From the NCBI RefSeq assembly GCF_014698445.1, contig NZ_JACJSZ010000005.1, positions 99,494 to 163,493 of the forward strand: DNA of 64,000 nt, in the 5' to 3' direction. The position numbers and the translations under genes were made by a program. The DNA is from Microcystis elabens FACHB-917. GTDB taxonomy: Bacteria > Cyanobacteriota > Cyanobacteriia > PCC-6307 > Cyanobiaceae. Within the stretch, counting starts at the first letter, position 1. Each line of letters begins with the position of its first letter. Under the pieces are notes generated by a model that saw nothing but the letters and a program-made list of their open reading frames with translations, was not told the origin of the DNA and ran no database searches. This document shows positions 27,245 to 35,957 of the stretch, piece by piece.

Positions 27245-28096
27245 ATGACCCTCGTCAACGCGCCCTATCTGGGCATCGAACGCTTCGCGAACGACCGCAA
27301 CAAGGAAAACTGGTCCAATGCGTCCGATCAGGATAAGAGCACGATCATCCGCACCGTCTATCAACAGGTGCTCGGGCGTCAGTACATCATGGAGAGCGAG
27401 CGTCTCACGGGCGCCGAGTCGCTGTTCCGCAACGGCTATCTGAGCGTGCGCGAGTTCGTGCGGGCCGTGGCCAAGAGTGGCCTGTACCGCACCAAGTTCT
27501 TCGAAAACTGCAACCCCTATCACTTCATCGAGCTCAACTTCAAGCATCTGCTGGGCCGTGCCCCCCAGAACAAGGCGGAGATGCTGCATCACTTCACCAT
27601 CCTGCAGGAGCAGGGCGTTGATGCCGAGATCGATTCCTACATCGACAGCGCCGAGTACCAGGAGCGCTTCGGGGAGGAAGTGGTTCCCTATCTGACCGGC
27701 TGGGACTATTCCGCCGGTCAGCAGGGTCGTCAGTTCTCCTGGCTGATGCAGCTGGCCCGGGGCGCCGCGGCATCGGTGAAGGGAGACACCGCCGGCACCA
27801 ACTTCCGCCTCGGCAAGGCCCTGCACCAGGACCGTGCCGTTCCGGTGGTGAGCCCCAACGCCAAGGGATCGGCCTTCCAGCCCAGCCAGGTGGCCAATGA
27901 ATCGATCACCAAGATGGCCAAGGGCATCGGCCAGAAGGCCAAGGTGTATCGCATTGAAGTCACCGGACTCAACGAGTACCGCCTGCACAAGCGAAGCAAC
28001 ACGGTGCGTTTCGTGCCTTTCAACAAACTGCTGGAGGCCCAGCAGATGATCCACCGTCAGGGCGGAAGGGTCGCCAGCTTGAGCCCTGTGAACTGA
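27245..28096 (+). CDS. cpcC: Phycobilisome rod linker CpcC (copy 2)
   Basis: A 283-residue paralogue of the first rod linker with the same two domains: PBS-linker (IRTVYQQVLGRQYIMESERL, NFKHLLGRAPQNKAEMLHHF) and C-terminal CpcD-like domain (YRIEVTGLNEYRLHKRSNTV to GGRVASLSPVN). It is clearly diverged from copy 1, especially in the linker at residues 180-230, so the two probably sit at different rod positions. It has its own promoter gap (27088-27244) and terminator, so it is likely an independent transcript between the two cpcBA units. Confidence 0.94.
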   Translation: MTLVNAPYLGIERFANDRNKENWSNASDQDKSTIIRTVYQQVLGRQYIMESERLTGAESLFRNGYLSVREFVRAVAKSGLYRTKFFENCNPYHFIELNFKHLLGRAPQNKAEMLHHFTILQEQGVDAEIDSYIDSAEYQERFGEEVVPYLTGWDYSAGQQGRQFSWLMQLARGAAASVKGDTAGTNFRLGKALHQDRAVPVVSPNAKGSAFQPSQVANESITKMAKGIGQKAKVYRIEVTGLNEYRLHKRSNTVRFVPFNKLLEAQQMIHRQGGRVASLSPVN

Positions 28097-28123
28097 GCGT
28101 CAGACCCTCGGCCATGCCCCTCC

Positions 28124-28157
28124 AGCCCCTTCGGCATCATGCCGAGGGGGCTTTTTA
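28124..28157 (+). terminator. Terminator of cpcC2
   Basis: A 13-base-pair stem (28124-28136 with 28140-28152, including a T-G pair) and a three-base loop, followed by a T run (28152-28156). Placed 27 bases after cpcC2. The following 200 bases up to the second cpcBA leader are gene-free and should contain its promoter. Confidence 0.92.
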
Positions 28158-28397
28158 GTGGGCATGGCTGCAAGGGGATCTCGCCAGGATCACAGGTTCT
28201 GAATGTTCATCAAGGCACAGATAAGACAAGGCACGGATCAGACAGGCAGCCACCGATGACCCTTTGTAAACTTCACGGATCCTGGCGCGATTCTTTCAGA
28301 CAATAAGTCCGTGCTCAGCACAGGTGAACGTCCTTGGCGTTCCACCCCCCTTACCCACCCATTACGACGTTCGACGTCGAGAACAGGAGCTAACTCA

Positions 28398-28916
28398 ATG
28401 TTCGACGCCTTCACCAAGGTCGTTGCTCAGGCTGATGCCCGCGGCGAATTCCTCAACGCTGGTCAGATCGACGCCCTGGCGTCGATGGTTGCCGAGAGCA
28501 ACAAGCGCATGGATGCCGTGAACCGCATCACCTCCAACGCTTCCAAGATCGTCACCAACGCGGCCCGCGATCTGTTCGACCAACAGCCCGCCCTGATCGC
28601 TCCCGGCGGCAACGCCTACACCCATCGCCGCATGGCTGCCTGCCTGCGCGACATGGAGATCGTTCTCCGCTACGTCACCTACGCCATCTTCACCGGTGAC
28701 GCCTCCGTCCTGGAAGATCGCTGCCTCAACGGCCTCCGCGAGACCTACCTCGCCCTCGGCGTTCCCGGCGCTTCCGTCGCTGAAGGCATCCGCAAGATGA
28801 AGGACGCGGCCATCGGCATCGCCAACGACCGCAACGGCATCACCCAGGGCGACTGCTCCTCCCTGATGTCCGAAATCGGCACCTACTTCGATCGCGCAGC
28901 TGCCGCTGTCGCCTGA
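28398..28916 (+). CDS. cpcB: Phycocyanin beta subunit (copy 2)
   Basis: Encodes the same 172 residues as the first cpcB. The only nucleotide change found is in codon 102 (GCC here, GCT in copy 1; both Ala). The leader and ribosome site are also the same, but sequence more than about 30 bases upstream is different, so the two copies may respond to different promoters. Confidence 0.98.
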   Translation: MFDAFTKVVAQADARGEFLNAGQIDALASMVAESNKRMDAVNRITSNASKIVTNAARDLFDQQPALIAPGGNAYTHRRMAACLRDMEIVLRYVTYAIFTGDASVLEDRCLNGLRETYLALGVPGASVAEGIRKMKDAAIGIANDRNGITQGDCSSLMSEIGTYFDRAAAAVA

Positions 28917-28972
28917 TCATCGGCTGATCCCCGTTCCATCTTCCGGTTCACCTTCTCTCCAACAACCTCCCC

Positions 28973-29461
28973 ATGAAGACTCCCCTCACCGAGGCCGTCG
29001 CCGCCGCTGATTCCCAGGGCCGCTTCCTGTCCAACACCGAGCTCAACGCCGCCTTCGGCCGCTTCGAGCGCGCCAAGAACGCCCTGGAAGCCGCCAAGGC
29101 TCTTACCGCCAACGCCGACTCCCTGGTGAACGGCGCCGCCCAGGCCGTCTACAACAAGTTCCCCTACACCACCCAGATGCAGGGGAGCAACTACGCCTCC
29201 GACGCCCGCGGCAAGGCCAAGTGTGCCCGTGACATCGGCTACTACCTCCGCATGGTCACCTACTGCCTGGTCGCCGGCGGCACCGGCCCCATGGATGAGT
29301 ACCTCGTGGCCGGTCTCGACGAGATCAACCGCACCTTCGAGCTCTCCCCCTCCTGGTACGTCGAAGCCCTGACCTACATCAAGGCCAACCACGGCGTCTC
29401 CGGCGATGCCGGCGTCATCGCCAACAACTACATCGATTACGCCATCAGCGCTCTCGTCTGA
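28973..29461 (+). CDS. cpcA: Phycocyanin alpha subunit (copy 2)
   Basis: The 162-residue product is identical to the first CpcA, with bilin Cys84. After its terminator copy the sequence leaves the repeat and runs into cpcE, so some transcription may continue into the lyase genes. Confidence 0.98.
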   Translation: MKTPLTEAVAAADSQGRFLSNTELNAAFGRFERAKNALEAAKALTANADSLVNGAAQAVYNKFPYTTQMQGSNYASDARGKAKCARDIGYYLRMVTYCLVAGGTGPMDEYLVAGLDEINRTFELSPSWYVEALTYIKANHGVSGDAGVIANNYIDYAISALV

Positions 29462-29485
29462 GCTCTATCGGCCATCGCTGTTTCC

Positions 29486-29513
29486 GGGTCCCCTGCGGGG
29501 GACCCTTTTTTTT
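29486..29513 (+). terminator. Terminator of cpcB2A2
   Basis: The second copy of the GGGTCCCC-TGCG-GGGGACCC hairpin with eight T residues. It lies about 80 bases before cpcE, which may therefore depend on read-through or on a short promoter in 29514-29591. Confidence 0.93.
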
Positions 29514-29591
29514 GGTCTTTTTTCCGGATGGAGTCCTGACGGCCCCGGGGATGGCAGCATTCCCCGAGTTCCCTTGCACGTGCGCAGAGCC

Positions 29592-30413
29592 ATGGCCGGT
29601 GACGGCGAACCCATCAGCGAAGCCGAGGCCCTGGATCAGCTGCGCCAGACCGACGACCAATCGCGTCAGTACTACGCCGCCTGGTGGCTGGGGCGCATGC
29701 GCAGCCGGCACCCCGAAGCGGTTCCCCTGCTGCTGGCCGCCCTCACCCAGCGCCAGCCCCGGGACCCGGGCGCCGGCGTCGAGCACAACGCCGTGGCCCG
29801 CAACGCGGCCCGGGCCCTGGGCAAGATCGCCGATCCACGGGCCGTTCCCGAGCTGCTGGCGGTGCTCGAGGACGCCGACGACGGCCTGCGGGAGGCCGCG
29901 GCCCGCTCCCTCGGCGAGCTTCGGGCGACGGCCGCGGTGACGCCGCTCATCCGCCGCCTGGCCAGCGGCCCCGCCGTCGCCGGCGCCTGCCGCAGCGACA
30001 GCCCCCGGCTGCAGGAACCCTGCGAAGCCATGCTGGAGGCCCTGGGGGCGATCGGGGAGGCGCAGACGGAGGTGCTGGAGGTGATCCGCCCCTTCACCAC
30101 CCACGACCGGCCCCTGGTCCGCAGCGCCGCCTGTCGCGCCCTGCTGCAGCTCACCGGGGAGACGGTCTGGGCGGACGAGCTGCTGCGGCTGCTGCAGCAT
30201 CCCCAGCTGCAGGTGCGCCGTGCGGCCTTGATGGATCTGGGGGCGGTGGGATGGCGGCCCGCCCTGGAGCCGATCCGGAGCACCTTCGCAGAGAACAGCC
30301 TCAAACTGATCGCCCTTCGGGGGCTTGTCGAGCATGGTCGCGGCAGCGGGGCAGGCGGCGGGGCGGACAGCGATGATGAGGCCCTCCTGATGGCGATGGA
30401 CGCGCTGCTGTGA
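29592..30413 (+). CDS. cpcE: Phycocyanin alpha-subunit lyase, CpcE
   Basis: With CpcF this forms the E/F-type lyase that joins phycocyanobilin to alpha-Cys84. The 273-residue protein is built of HEAT-like repeats: YYAAWWLGRMRSRHPEAVPL, VARNAARALGKIADPRAVPE, LREAAARSLGELRATAAVTP and VRRAALMDLGAVGWRPALEP. ATG 29592 is used; GTG 29580 is possible. Stop and cpcF start overlap (TGATG). Confidence 0.94.
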   Translation: MAGDGEPISEAEALDQLRQTDDQSRQYYAAWWLGRMRSRHPEAVPLLLAALTQRQPRDPGAGVEHNAVARNAARALGKIADPRAVPELLAVLEDADDGLREAAARSLGELRATAAVTPLIRRLASGPAVAGACRSDSPRLQEPCEAMLEALGAIGEAQTEVLEVIRPFTTHDRPLVRSAACRALLQLTGETVWADELLRLLQHPQLQVRRAALMDLGAVGWRPALEPIRSTFAENSLKLIALRGLVEHGRGSGAGGGADSDDEALLMAMDALL

Positions 30414-31075
30414 TGACGGCCGCAAACGGTGAATCCCAGCGGGCCGCCGATCGGATCCGGGCCTTCGAGCGGGCCGGCAGCGCCGAGGAGCTTGTGGCGG
30501 CCACCCGCCGGCTGACCGACTGCGACGACCCCCTGGCCACCGTGCCCCAGCTGGTGCAGGTGCTGGGGTTCAACAATCCCGGTGCCGCCGTCGCCGCCGT
30601 GGACGGGCTGATCGCGATCGGCCCCGGGGCCGTGGGCCCCCTGCTGGCCCATCTGGATGCCCACAACTACGGGGCCAGGGCCTGGGCCGTGCGGGCGCTG
30701 GCGGGCATCGGCGACCCGCGCGGCCTGGACGTGCTTGAGGACGCCCTGGCCACCGACGTGGGCCCCAGCGTGCGCCGGGCCGCGGCCAGGGGCCTGGGAG
30801 CCCTGCGGCTCGAGAGCCTGGCCGAGCAGGAGCGGGACGCGATCCGTCAGCGCTGCCTGGAGGCCCTGGAACAGGGTCGCGGCGACGGCGAGTGGGTTGT
30901 GCGCTATGCGGTGGCGGTGGGCTTCGAGGGCCTGGCCCTGCCCCTGCCGCCGCCCCATCCCCACCGCCACCGGGCCGTGGCGGGCCTCACCCAGCTGCGG
31001 CAGCCGGAGCAGGAGGAGGCCCTGGTGGTGCGTCTGCGGTCCGGTGTGGCCCTGAAGCGACTGGACACCCCATGA
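30413..31075 (+). CDS. cpcF: Phycocyanin alpha-subunit lyase, CpcF
   Basis: The 220-residue partner of CpcE. It has HEAT-like repeats with VPQLVQVLGFNNPGAAVAAV, YGARAWAVRALAGIGDPRGL and VRRAAARGLGALR, ending with the CpcF-typical WVVRYAVAVGFEGLA. The start overlaps the cpcE stop (GTG 30410 or ATG 30413), and its stop overlaps the next gene's ATG (ATGA), giving a three-gene coupled unit. Confidence 0.93.
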   Translation: MTAANGESQRAADRIRAFERAGSAEELVAATRRLTDCDDPLATVPQLVQVLGFNNPGAAVAAVDGLIAIGPGAVGPLLAHLDAHNYGARAWAVRALAGIGDPRGLDVLEDALATDVGPSVRRAAARGLGALRLESLAEQERDAIRQRCLEALEQGRGDGEWVVRYAVAVGFEGLALPLPPPHPHRHRAVAGLTQLRQPEQEEALVVRLRSGVALKRLDTP

Positions 31076-31578
31076 CAGCCCCTGAACCCACCGCCATCCT
31101 GTTCGTCTGTCTGGGCAACATCTGCCGCTCCCCTGCCGCCGAAGGGGTCTTCCTGCACCTGATCGCCCGCGAGGGGTTGGACCAGGCCTTCACGGTCGAC
31201 TCCGCCGGCACCGGTGACTGGCACGTGGGCCGACCGGCCGATCCCCGCATGCGTGACGCCGCGGCCCGGCGGGGCATCGTGCTGCCCAGCCGGGCCCGCC
31301 AGATCACGACGGACGACCTGACCCGTTTCGACCTCGTGCTGACCATGGACCGGGCGAACCTGGAAGCGGTGCGGGGCCTGGCCGGACGGGGGGAGGCCGC
31401 CGCCCGCATCGGCCCGGTCACCCGTTACTGCCGCCGCTACAGCGTCCAGGAGGTGCCCGATCCCTATTACGGAGGTGAGGAGGGCTTCGACCGGGTGCTG
31501 GACCTGCTGGAAGACGCCTGCACAGGCCTGCTGGAGGCCCTGAGGGCCGACCAGGGACCTGGTCAGGGGCGCCGCTAG
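31072..31578 (+). CDS. Low-molecular-weight protein tyrosine phosphatase
   Basis: A 168-residue LMW-PTP. The P-loop CLGNICRSPAAE (C-x5-R-S) is at about residues 13-20, the DSAGTGDWHVGRPADPRM block follows, and the catalytic acid is in VPDPYYGGEEGF. It is coupled to cpcF by an ATGA overlap, which hints at a link between light harvesting and tyrosine phosphorylation (inference). Its end overlaps the convergent panC-cmk gene by four bases. Confidence 0.94.
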   Translation: MTAPEPTAILFVCLGNICRSPAAEGVFLHLIAREGLDQAFTVDSAGTGDWHVGRPADPRMRDAAARRGIVLPSRARQITTDDLTRFDLVLTMDRANLEAVRGLAGRGEAAARIGPVTRYCRRYSVQEVPDPYYGGEEGFDRVLDLLEDACTGLLEALRADQGPGQGRR

Positions 31579-33170
31579 GGGACCCGCTCCTGCAGGGGGG
31601 AGGGGCCCCGCCAGGCGTCCTCCGGCACCCGCTCGCGGAACAGGTCGACGAGGCGCTGGATCACGGCGTCGATCGCCAGGCCGTCGGTGACCACCTCCAC
31701 GGCGTCATCCGCCCGGCGCAGGGGGGCCTCGGCGCGGCTGGAATCCCGGTGATCCCGCTCGGCGATCTGGGCCTCCAGTTCCGCCAGGGCCGGCACCGTG
31801 AAGCCGCGCTGGGCCAGATCCGCCGCCCGGCGGCGGGCCCGCTCCGCCGCGGTGGCGTTGAGGAACACCTTGCACTCAGCCTCCGGAAAGACGGCGGTGC
31901 CGATGTCGCGGCCCTCCGCCACCAGGCCGCCCCGTCGGCCCATGGCCTGCTGCTGGCTGGTGAGGGCTGCCCGCACACAGGCATGGGCTGCCACGGTGGA
32001 GACCTGGGCGGTGACCTCCGGTCCCCGGATCGCCCCGGTCACCTCGTGGCCGTTCACCCGCACCCTCTGCTCCCCGGCGGCGTCGCTCTCCAGCCGCAGG
32101 TCGAGGTCGTCGAGCAGCGGAGCGATGGCGGCGGCGTCGGCCGGGTCCACACCCCGGTGCAGCACCCACCAGGTCAGGGCCCGGTACATGGCGCCCGTGT
32201 CGAGATAAACGAGCCCCAGGCGGCGGGCAAAGGCCCTGGTGACCGTGCTCTTGCCCGCCCCGGCGGGGCCATCGATGGCGACGATCGGCGGGCGCTTCAT
32301 CAGAAAGATGTGGTCGATCAGGCGGGTGGCGCCGCAGCGGGCCGCGGCGGCCAGCAGGGCCATCCCCGGGATCTCCGTCACCGGAACCAGGGTAAAGGGA
32401 TGGACAAGCTCGACGTACTCCACGCCGAGACCCGCCGCCTCCAGCCCCCCGGCCACCGTGGCGGTGAGAGCGGCGGCGCTGTCGGTGCCGCCGCACCAGA
32501 GCGCCTGCGCGGCCCTCAGGGCCGCCGGCAGGGCGGCCGCCTGGTCACGCTCGGCGGCGCTGAGATAGCGATGGCGGGAGCTGCAGGCAAGCCCATCGGC
32601 CTCCCGCACGGTGGCGCAGCCCTGGACCGTCACCGGCAGGGCCAGATCGGCGACGACGCGGCGCAGGATCGTGAGCTGCTGCCAGTCCTTCTCCCCCAGC
32701 AGGAGGCGATCGGGCCGCACCAGGGCCAGCAGCCGGCAGACGACGGTGGCGACCCCCTCGAAATGGCCGGGCCGTCCGGGGCCGCAGAGGGAGCGGCGCA
32801 GGCCGGCCGGGGGGACCACTCCGGTGAGCTCCGCCTCGCCGCCGGGGAACAGTTCCGCCACCGAAGGGGCGAAGAGGGCATCGGCGCCGGCCGCCGCCCC
32901 CACGCCGGCATCGGCGGCCAGATCCCTGGGGTAGCGGGCGAAATCCTCGGAGGGTCCGAACTGCAGCGGGTTGACGAACACGCTCAGCAGCACCGCGGGC
33001 CGTCCGCCGGGAACCGCTTCCGCTGCCTTACGCAACAGCTGCTGATGGCCGGCATGGAGGCCGCCCATGGTGGGCACGAAATGGAGCGGCCGTCCGGCCT
33101 GGCCGCGGCGCCAGTCGCTCAGGTCACCCAGGGTCTGCAGCAGTCGCACCGAGGAAAAGGAAAAGCCCAC
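31575..33170 (-). CDS. panC/cmk: Bifunctional pantothenate synthetase / cytidylate kinase
   Basis: A 531-residue fusion. The N-terminal half (about 1-285) is PanC, joining pantoate and beta-alanine: FVPTMGGLHAGHQQLLRKA, VFVNPLQFGPSEDFARYPRD, LLLGEKDWQQLTILRRV and CSSRHRYLS. From about 290 the (d)CMP kinase begins with IVAIDGPAGAGKSTVTRAFA, then LDTGAMYRALTW and RRGGLVAEGRDIGTAVFP. This fusion is a known cyanobacterial feature and both domains look complete. Confidence 0.95.
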   Translation of the reverse strand: MGFSFSSVRLLQTLGDLSDWRRGQAGRPLHFVPTMGGLHAGHQQLLRKAAEAVPGGRPAVLLSVFVNPLQFGPSEDFARYPRDLAADAGVGAAAGADALFAPSVAELFPGGEAELTGVVPPAGLRRSLCGPGRPGHFEGVATVVCRLLALVRPDRLLLGEKDWQQLTILRRVVADLALPVTVQGCATVREADGLACSSRHRYLSAAERDQAAALPAALRAAQALWCGGTDSAAALTATVAGGLEAAGLGVEYVELVHPFTLVPVTEIPGMALLAAAARCGATRLIDHIFLMKRPPIVAIDGPAGAGKSTVTRAFARRLGLVYLDTGAMYRALTWWVLHRGVDPADAAAIAPLLDDLDLRLESDAAGEQRVRVNGHEVTGAIRGPEVTAQVSTVAAHACVRAALTSQQQAMGRRGGLVAEGRDIGTAVFPEAECKVFLNATAAERARRRAADLAQRGFTVPALAELEAQIAERDHRDSSRAEAPLRRADDAVEVVTDGLAIDAVIQRLVDLFRERVPEDAWRGPSPLQERVP

Positions 33171-33228
33171 CCGCCAGATTGGCGGATGGGCCGATCAACG
33201 AGCTGCAGGAAGGGGCTGGCGCCAGGAC

Positions 33229-33723
33229 TCAGGGCAGGACTTCCAGCTTCACATCGGCGATGCCGCTGGCGGTGAGGCCGAGCTGCTGGGCGGCACCGTG
33301 GGCCAGATCGATCACCCGGCGCCCGTGGAAAGGACCGCGATCATTGATCCTCACAACGGTGGAACGGCCATTCGAGAGGTTGGTGACACGCACCATGGTG
33401 CCGAAGGGCAGGTTGCGATGGGCGGCGGTGAGGGTGCCGGGGCGGAGGACCTCCCCACTGGCGGTGCGATTGCCGAAGAATCCCGGGCCGTACCAGCTGG
33501 CCTCACCGGTGGTGACCCGCCCGGCGGAGGAGATCAGGTTGCTCGCCATGGGGACGGGACGAATCTGATCAACGAAGCGTTCCCAGTTGGAGGGAAAGTC
33601 GGCGGGTCGGATGGCAACGGAACTCCCTGGCGCCTGCATGGCAGTAAGGGAGCTGGCCTGGGCCGGAGCGATGCTGCTGCTGAAGAGAAGGGCGGCGGTG
33701 CCCAGGAGTTGAGTGACTCGCAT
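33229..33723 (-). CDS. RlpA-like septal ring lytic transglycosylase family protein
   Basis: A 164-residue exported protein. ATG 33723 gives a clear signal peptide (MRVTQLLGTAALLFSSSIAP, then AQA). The double-psi beta-barrel follows: GEASWYGPGFFGNRTASGEV, TAAHRNLPFGTMVRVTNL, VVRINDRGPFHGRRVIDLAH. The catalytic Asp of RlpA (NDRGP) is present, and no SPOR domain is attached. It probably acts on glycan strands during division or growth. Confidence 0.87.
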   Translation of the reverse strand: MRVTQLLGTAALLFSSSIAPAQASSLTAMQAPGSSVAIRPADFPSNWERFVDQIRPVPMASNLISSAGRVTTGEASWYGPGFFGNRTASGEVLRPGTLTAAHRNLPFGTMVRVTNLSNGRSTVVRINDRGPFHGRRVIDLAHGAAQQLGLTASGIADVKLEVLP

Positions 33724-34159
33724 GACAGTCGGAATGCACTGGCGGAGCAGACAACGGGGAAGGGACGTTCCTCGATGACCGACTTCGGGCGTTGACGACA
33801 ACCGGGACCAGAAGCGGTGCTGGCTGAAGTGAACGTGCCCGAATTTGCCTGGTGAATTCCTTACAAAAAATGACGACCCCGGAAAGTTATCCGAAGTCCG
33901 CAGGTCCCCAGAGCCCCCCTTTCGCCCCCCTGGATCGATCAGTTTTCTTCATCTTTGCCACCCTTCCAGGCGTCCACTGGCCTGACTGGCCCATTGGCGC
34001 TAACGAAACATCAGTGGATTTAATGGCATCCATAAGCTGCGGCGATGGGCGCGTGGGGCAATCCTGAAATCGTCCACGTACCAGAGGCGTCCGAGGCCTT
34101 CCGGGCGTCCTGGGGCCCCGTGCCGATGCAGGATCGGTGCAGCGCTGATCCCCTGCCCC
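33724..34159. other. 436-base intergenic region between rlpA-like gene and purM
   Basis: No gene is supported on either strand. It includes a less GC-rich stretch (about 33840-34030) that should contain the divergent promoters of the rlpA-like gene and purM. I could not identify a terminator, riboswitch or repeat with confidence. Confidence 0.5.
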
Positions 34160-35194
34160 ATGGACTATCGCTCTGCCGGCGTGGATGTGGCCGCCGGGCG
34201 CGCCTTCGTGGAGCGCATACGGGACAGCGTCGAGACGACGCGACGGCCGGAGGTGCTCGGTGGGCTGGGGGGCTTCAGCGGGCTCTGCCGGCTGCCGGCC
34301 GGGATGAAGCGTCCCCTGCTGGTGGCGGGGACCGACGGGGTGGGCACCAAGCTCGAACTGGCCCAGGCCCACGGTGCCCACCACGGGGTGGGCATCGATC
34401 TGGTGGCCATGTGCGTCAACGACGTGATCACCAGCGGCGCCGAGCCCCTTTTCTTTCTTGATTACATCGCCACCGGCAGGCTCGGCCCCGAGGCCATGGC
34501 CGAAGTCGTGGAGGGCATCGCCGACGGCTGCCGCCAGAGCGGCTGTGCCCTGCTGGGGGGCGAAACCGCGGAGATGCCGGGCTTCTACCGGGCCGGCCGC
34601 TACGACCTGGCCGGGTTCTGCGTGGCGGTGGTGGAGGAGGAGGACAGGATCGACGGGGCCCGGGTGAGCGCGGGCGACCGGATCGTCGCCGTGGCCAGCA
34701 GCGGCGTCCACAGCAACGGCTTCAGTCTGGTGCGGCGCATCCTGGAGTCCGAGAGCGTCGACGCCGGCACACCGCTTCCGGCCACCGGCCAGGGGCTGAT
34801 CGACGCCCTGCTCACCCCCACCATGCTCTATGCCGCCCTGGTGAAGGAGCTGCTCCGCTCCGGGCTGCCCCTGCTTGCCATGGCCCACATCACCGGTGGC
34901 GGCCTGCCGGAGAACCTGCCCCGCTGTCTGCCGCCGGGGGTCCACGCCGTGGTCGACCCCGGCAGCTGGGAGCGCCCGCCCCTGTTCCGCTGGCTGCAGG
35001 AGAAGGGGGAGGTGCCGGAGGCCGACCTCTGGAACTCCTTCAATCTGGGGGTCGGCTTCTGTCTTGTGGTCCCCCCTTCGGCCCTGGCCGCCAGCCTCGA
35101 TCTCTGCCGCTCCCTGGGCCACCGGGCCTGGGAGCTGGGCGTCGTCGCGCCGGGCGACCCCGGCGAGCCCCCCCTGGCCGGATTGCCGCACTGA
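34160..35194 (+). CDS. purM: Phosphoribosylformylglycinamidine cyclo-ligase (AIR synthetase)
   Basis: PurM closes the imidazole ring of AIR in purine synthesis using ATP. The 344-residue product begins [20 protein letters not shown] and has [46 protein letters not shown] and [13 protein letters not shown]. Length and order are normal. Confidence 0.96.
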   Translation: MDYRSAGVDVAAGRAFVERIRDSVETTRRPEVLGGLGGFSGLCRLPAGMKRPLLVAGTDGVGTKLELAQAHGAHHGVGIDLVAMCVNDVITSGAEPLFFLDYIATGRLGPEAMAEVVEGIADGCRQSGCALLGGETAEMPGFYRAGRYDLAGFCVAVVEEEDRIDGARVSAGDRIVAVASSGVHSNGFSLVRRILESESVDAGTPLPATGQGLIDALLTPTMLYAALVKELLRSGLPLLAMAHITGGGLPENLPRCLPPGVHAVVDPGSWERPPLFRWLQEKGEVPEADLWNSFNLGVGFCLVVPPSALAASLDLCRSLGHRAWELGVVAPGDPGEPPLAGLPH

Positions 35195-35289
35195 GGGGCT
35201 GGGCCCCGGATGCACAGCTTTTCCTAGGGTCGACTGTGTGTTTGCCGACACGACCAGGCCCCCTCCCGCTCCGAAGAGTTCGTTGCCCG

Positions 35290-35952
35290 ATGTTCGATAC
35301 GTCCAGACGCATCACGCGCCGCCGCAGTTCCGCCGGCCCGATCCCGCCCCAGCGCCCCCAGCAGCCCCGTCCCCGCCTGCGGGACGGCATGACCCCGGTG
35401 CAGCGCGACGGCGCGGGCGGCCAGCGCCCCACCTTCCTGACCCTGCGGGACCACGGCAAGGTCTATGTGTCCGACCTGCCCCGCCTCTCCGACGGCCAGC
35501 TCATCCATATTCATAAGGAGGCCCAGGATGTCCTCGACAGCCTCAACCGCCGCCTTCAGCAGCTGGAGGACCAGGCCTTCCTGAGCGAGGCCGACCAGGA
35601 CACCCGGATCCGGGCGACCACCAAGCGCGACATCACCCAGCGGTTTCTCAACTCGATCGCCCAGGAACAGGAGCTGCGCCGCTCCAACCCGGCGCTGCGG
35701 GCGGCAGCGGGCGAATCCCTGGCCCGCGCCTTCCTCGAACTGGCCCGCCATCGGCTGCCCGGCTCCACCTTCGACTCCCTCTTGCAGGAAGCCCTCAGCG
35801 CCTGCGGCCCCGGCGAGGACGGTGCCCTTGGCGGCGAACCGGCCGATCCCCAGGTGGTGCGGCTGCTGCAGCGGGCCGAAGCCCCCCAGCCGCGACCGGC
35901 GGCCCTGCCGGTGGTGCTCAGTCCCGACCCGGCGGAGGCCCTCAGCGCCTGA
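35290..35952 (+). CDS. Conserved hypothetical protein with basic N-terminus and coiled coil
   Basis: A 220-residue protein. Residues 1-50 are Arg/Pro-rich and likely disordered (FDTSRRITRRRSSAGPIPPQ). Residues 65-110 contain VYVSDLPRLSDGQLIHIHKE and a Leu-zipper-like helix (LDSLNRRLQQLEDQ); 125-180 are helical with FLNSIAQEQELRRSNPALRA. ATG 35290 (MFDTSRR) is used. It looks like a cyanobacterial family of unknown function; a nucleic-acid-associated role is possible from the basic tail but unproven. Confidence 0.7.
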   Translation: MFDTSRRITRRRSSAGPIPPQRPQQPRPRLRDGMTPVQRDGAGGQRPTFLTLRDHGKVYVSDLPRLSDGQLIHIHKEAQDVLDSLNRRLQQLEDQAFLSEADQDTRIRATTKRDITQRFLNSIAQEQELRRSNPALRAAAGESLARAFLELARHRLPGSTFDSLLQEALSACGPGEDGALGGEPADPQVVRLLQRAEAPQPRPAALPVVLSPDPAEALSA

Positions 35953-35957
35953 GGGTT

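Larger units (their letters stand above)
28365..29545 (+). repeat. cpcBA repeat, copy 2
   Basis: This is the second copy of the 1,181-bp block at 25939-27119, offset by 2,426 bases in the same orientation. Direct repeats of this size and identity could recombine and delete cpcC2 with one cpcBA. Confidence 0.95.

Noticed and set aside
31575..33170. panC-cmk fusion as a novelty
   Set aside because: The fusion is well established in cyanobacteria, so it is described but not put forward as new.
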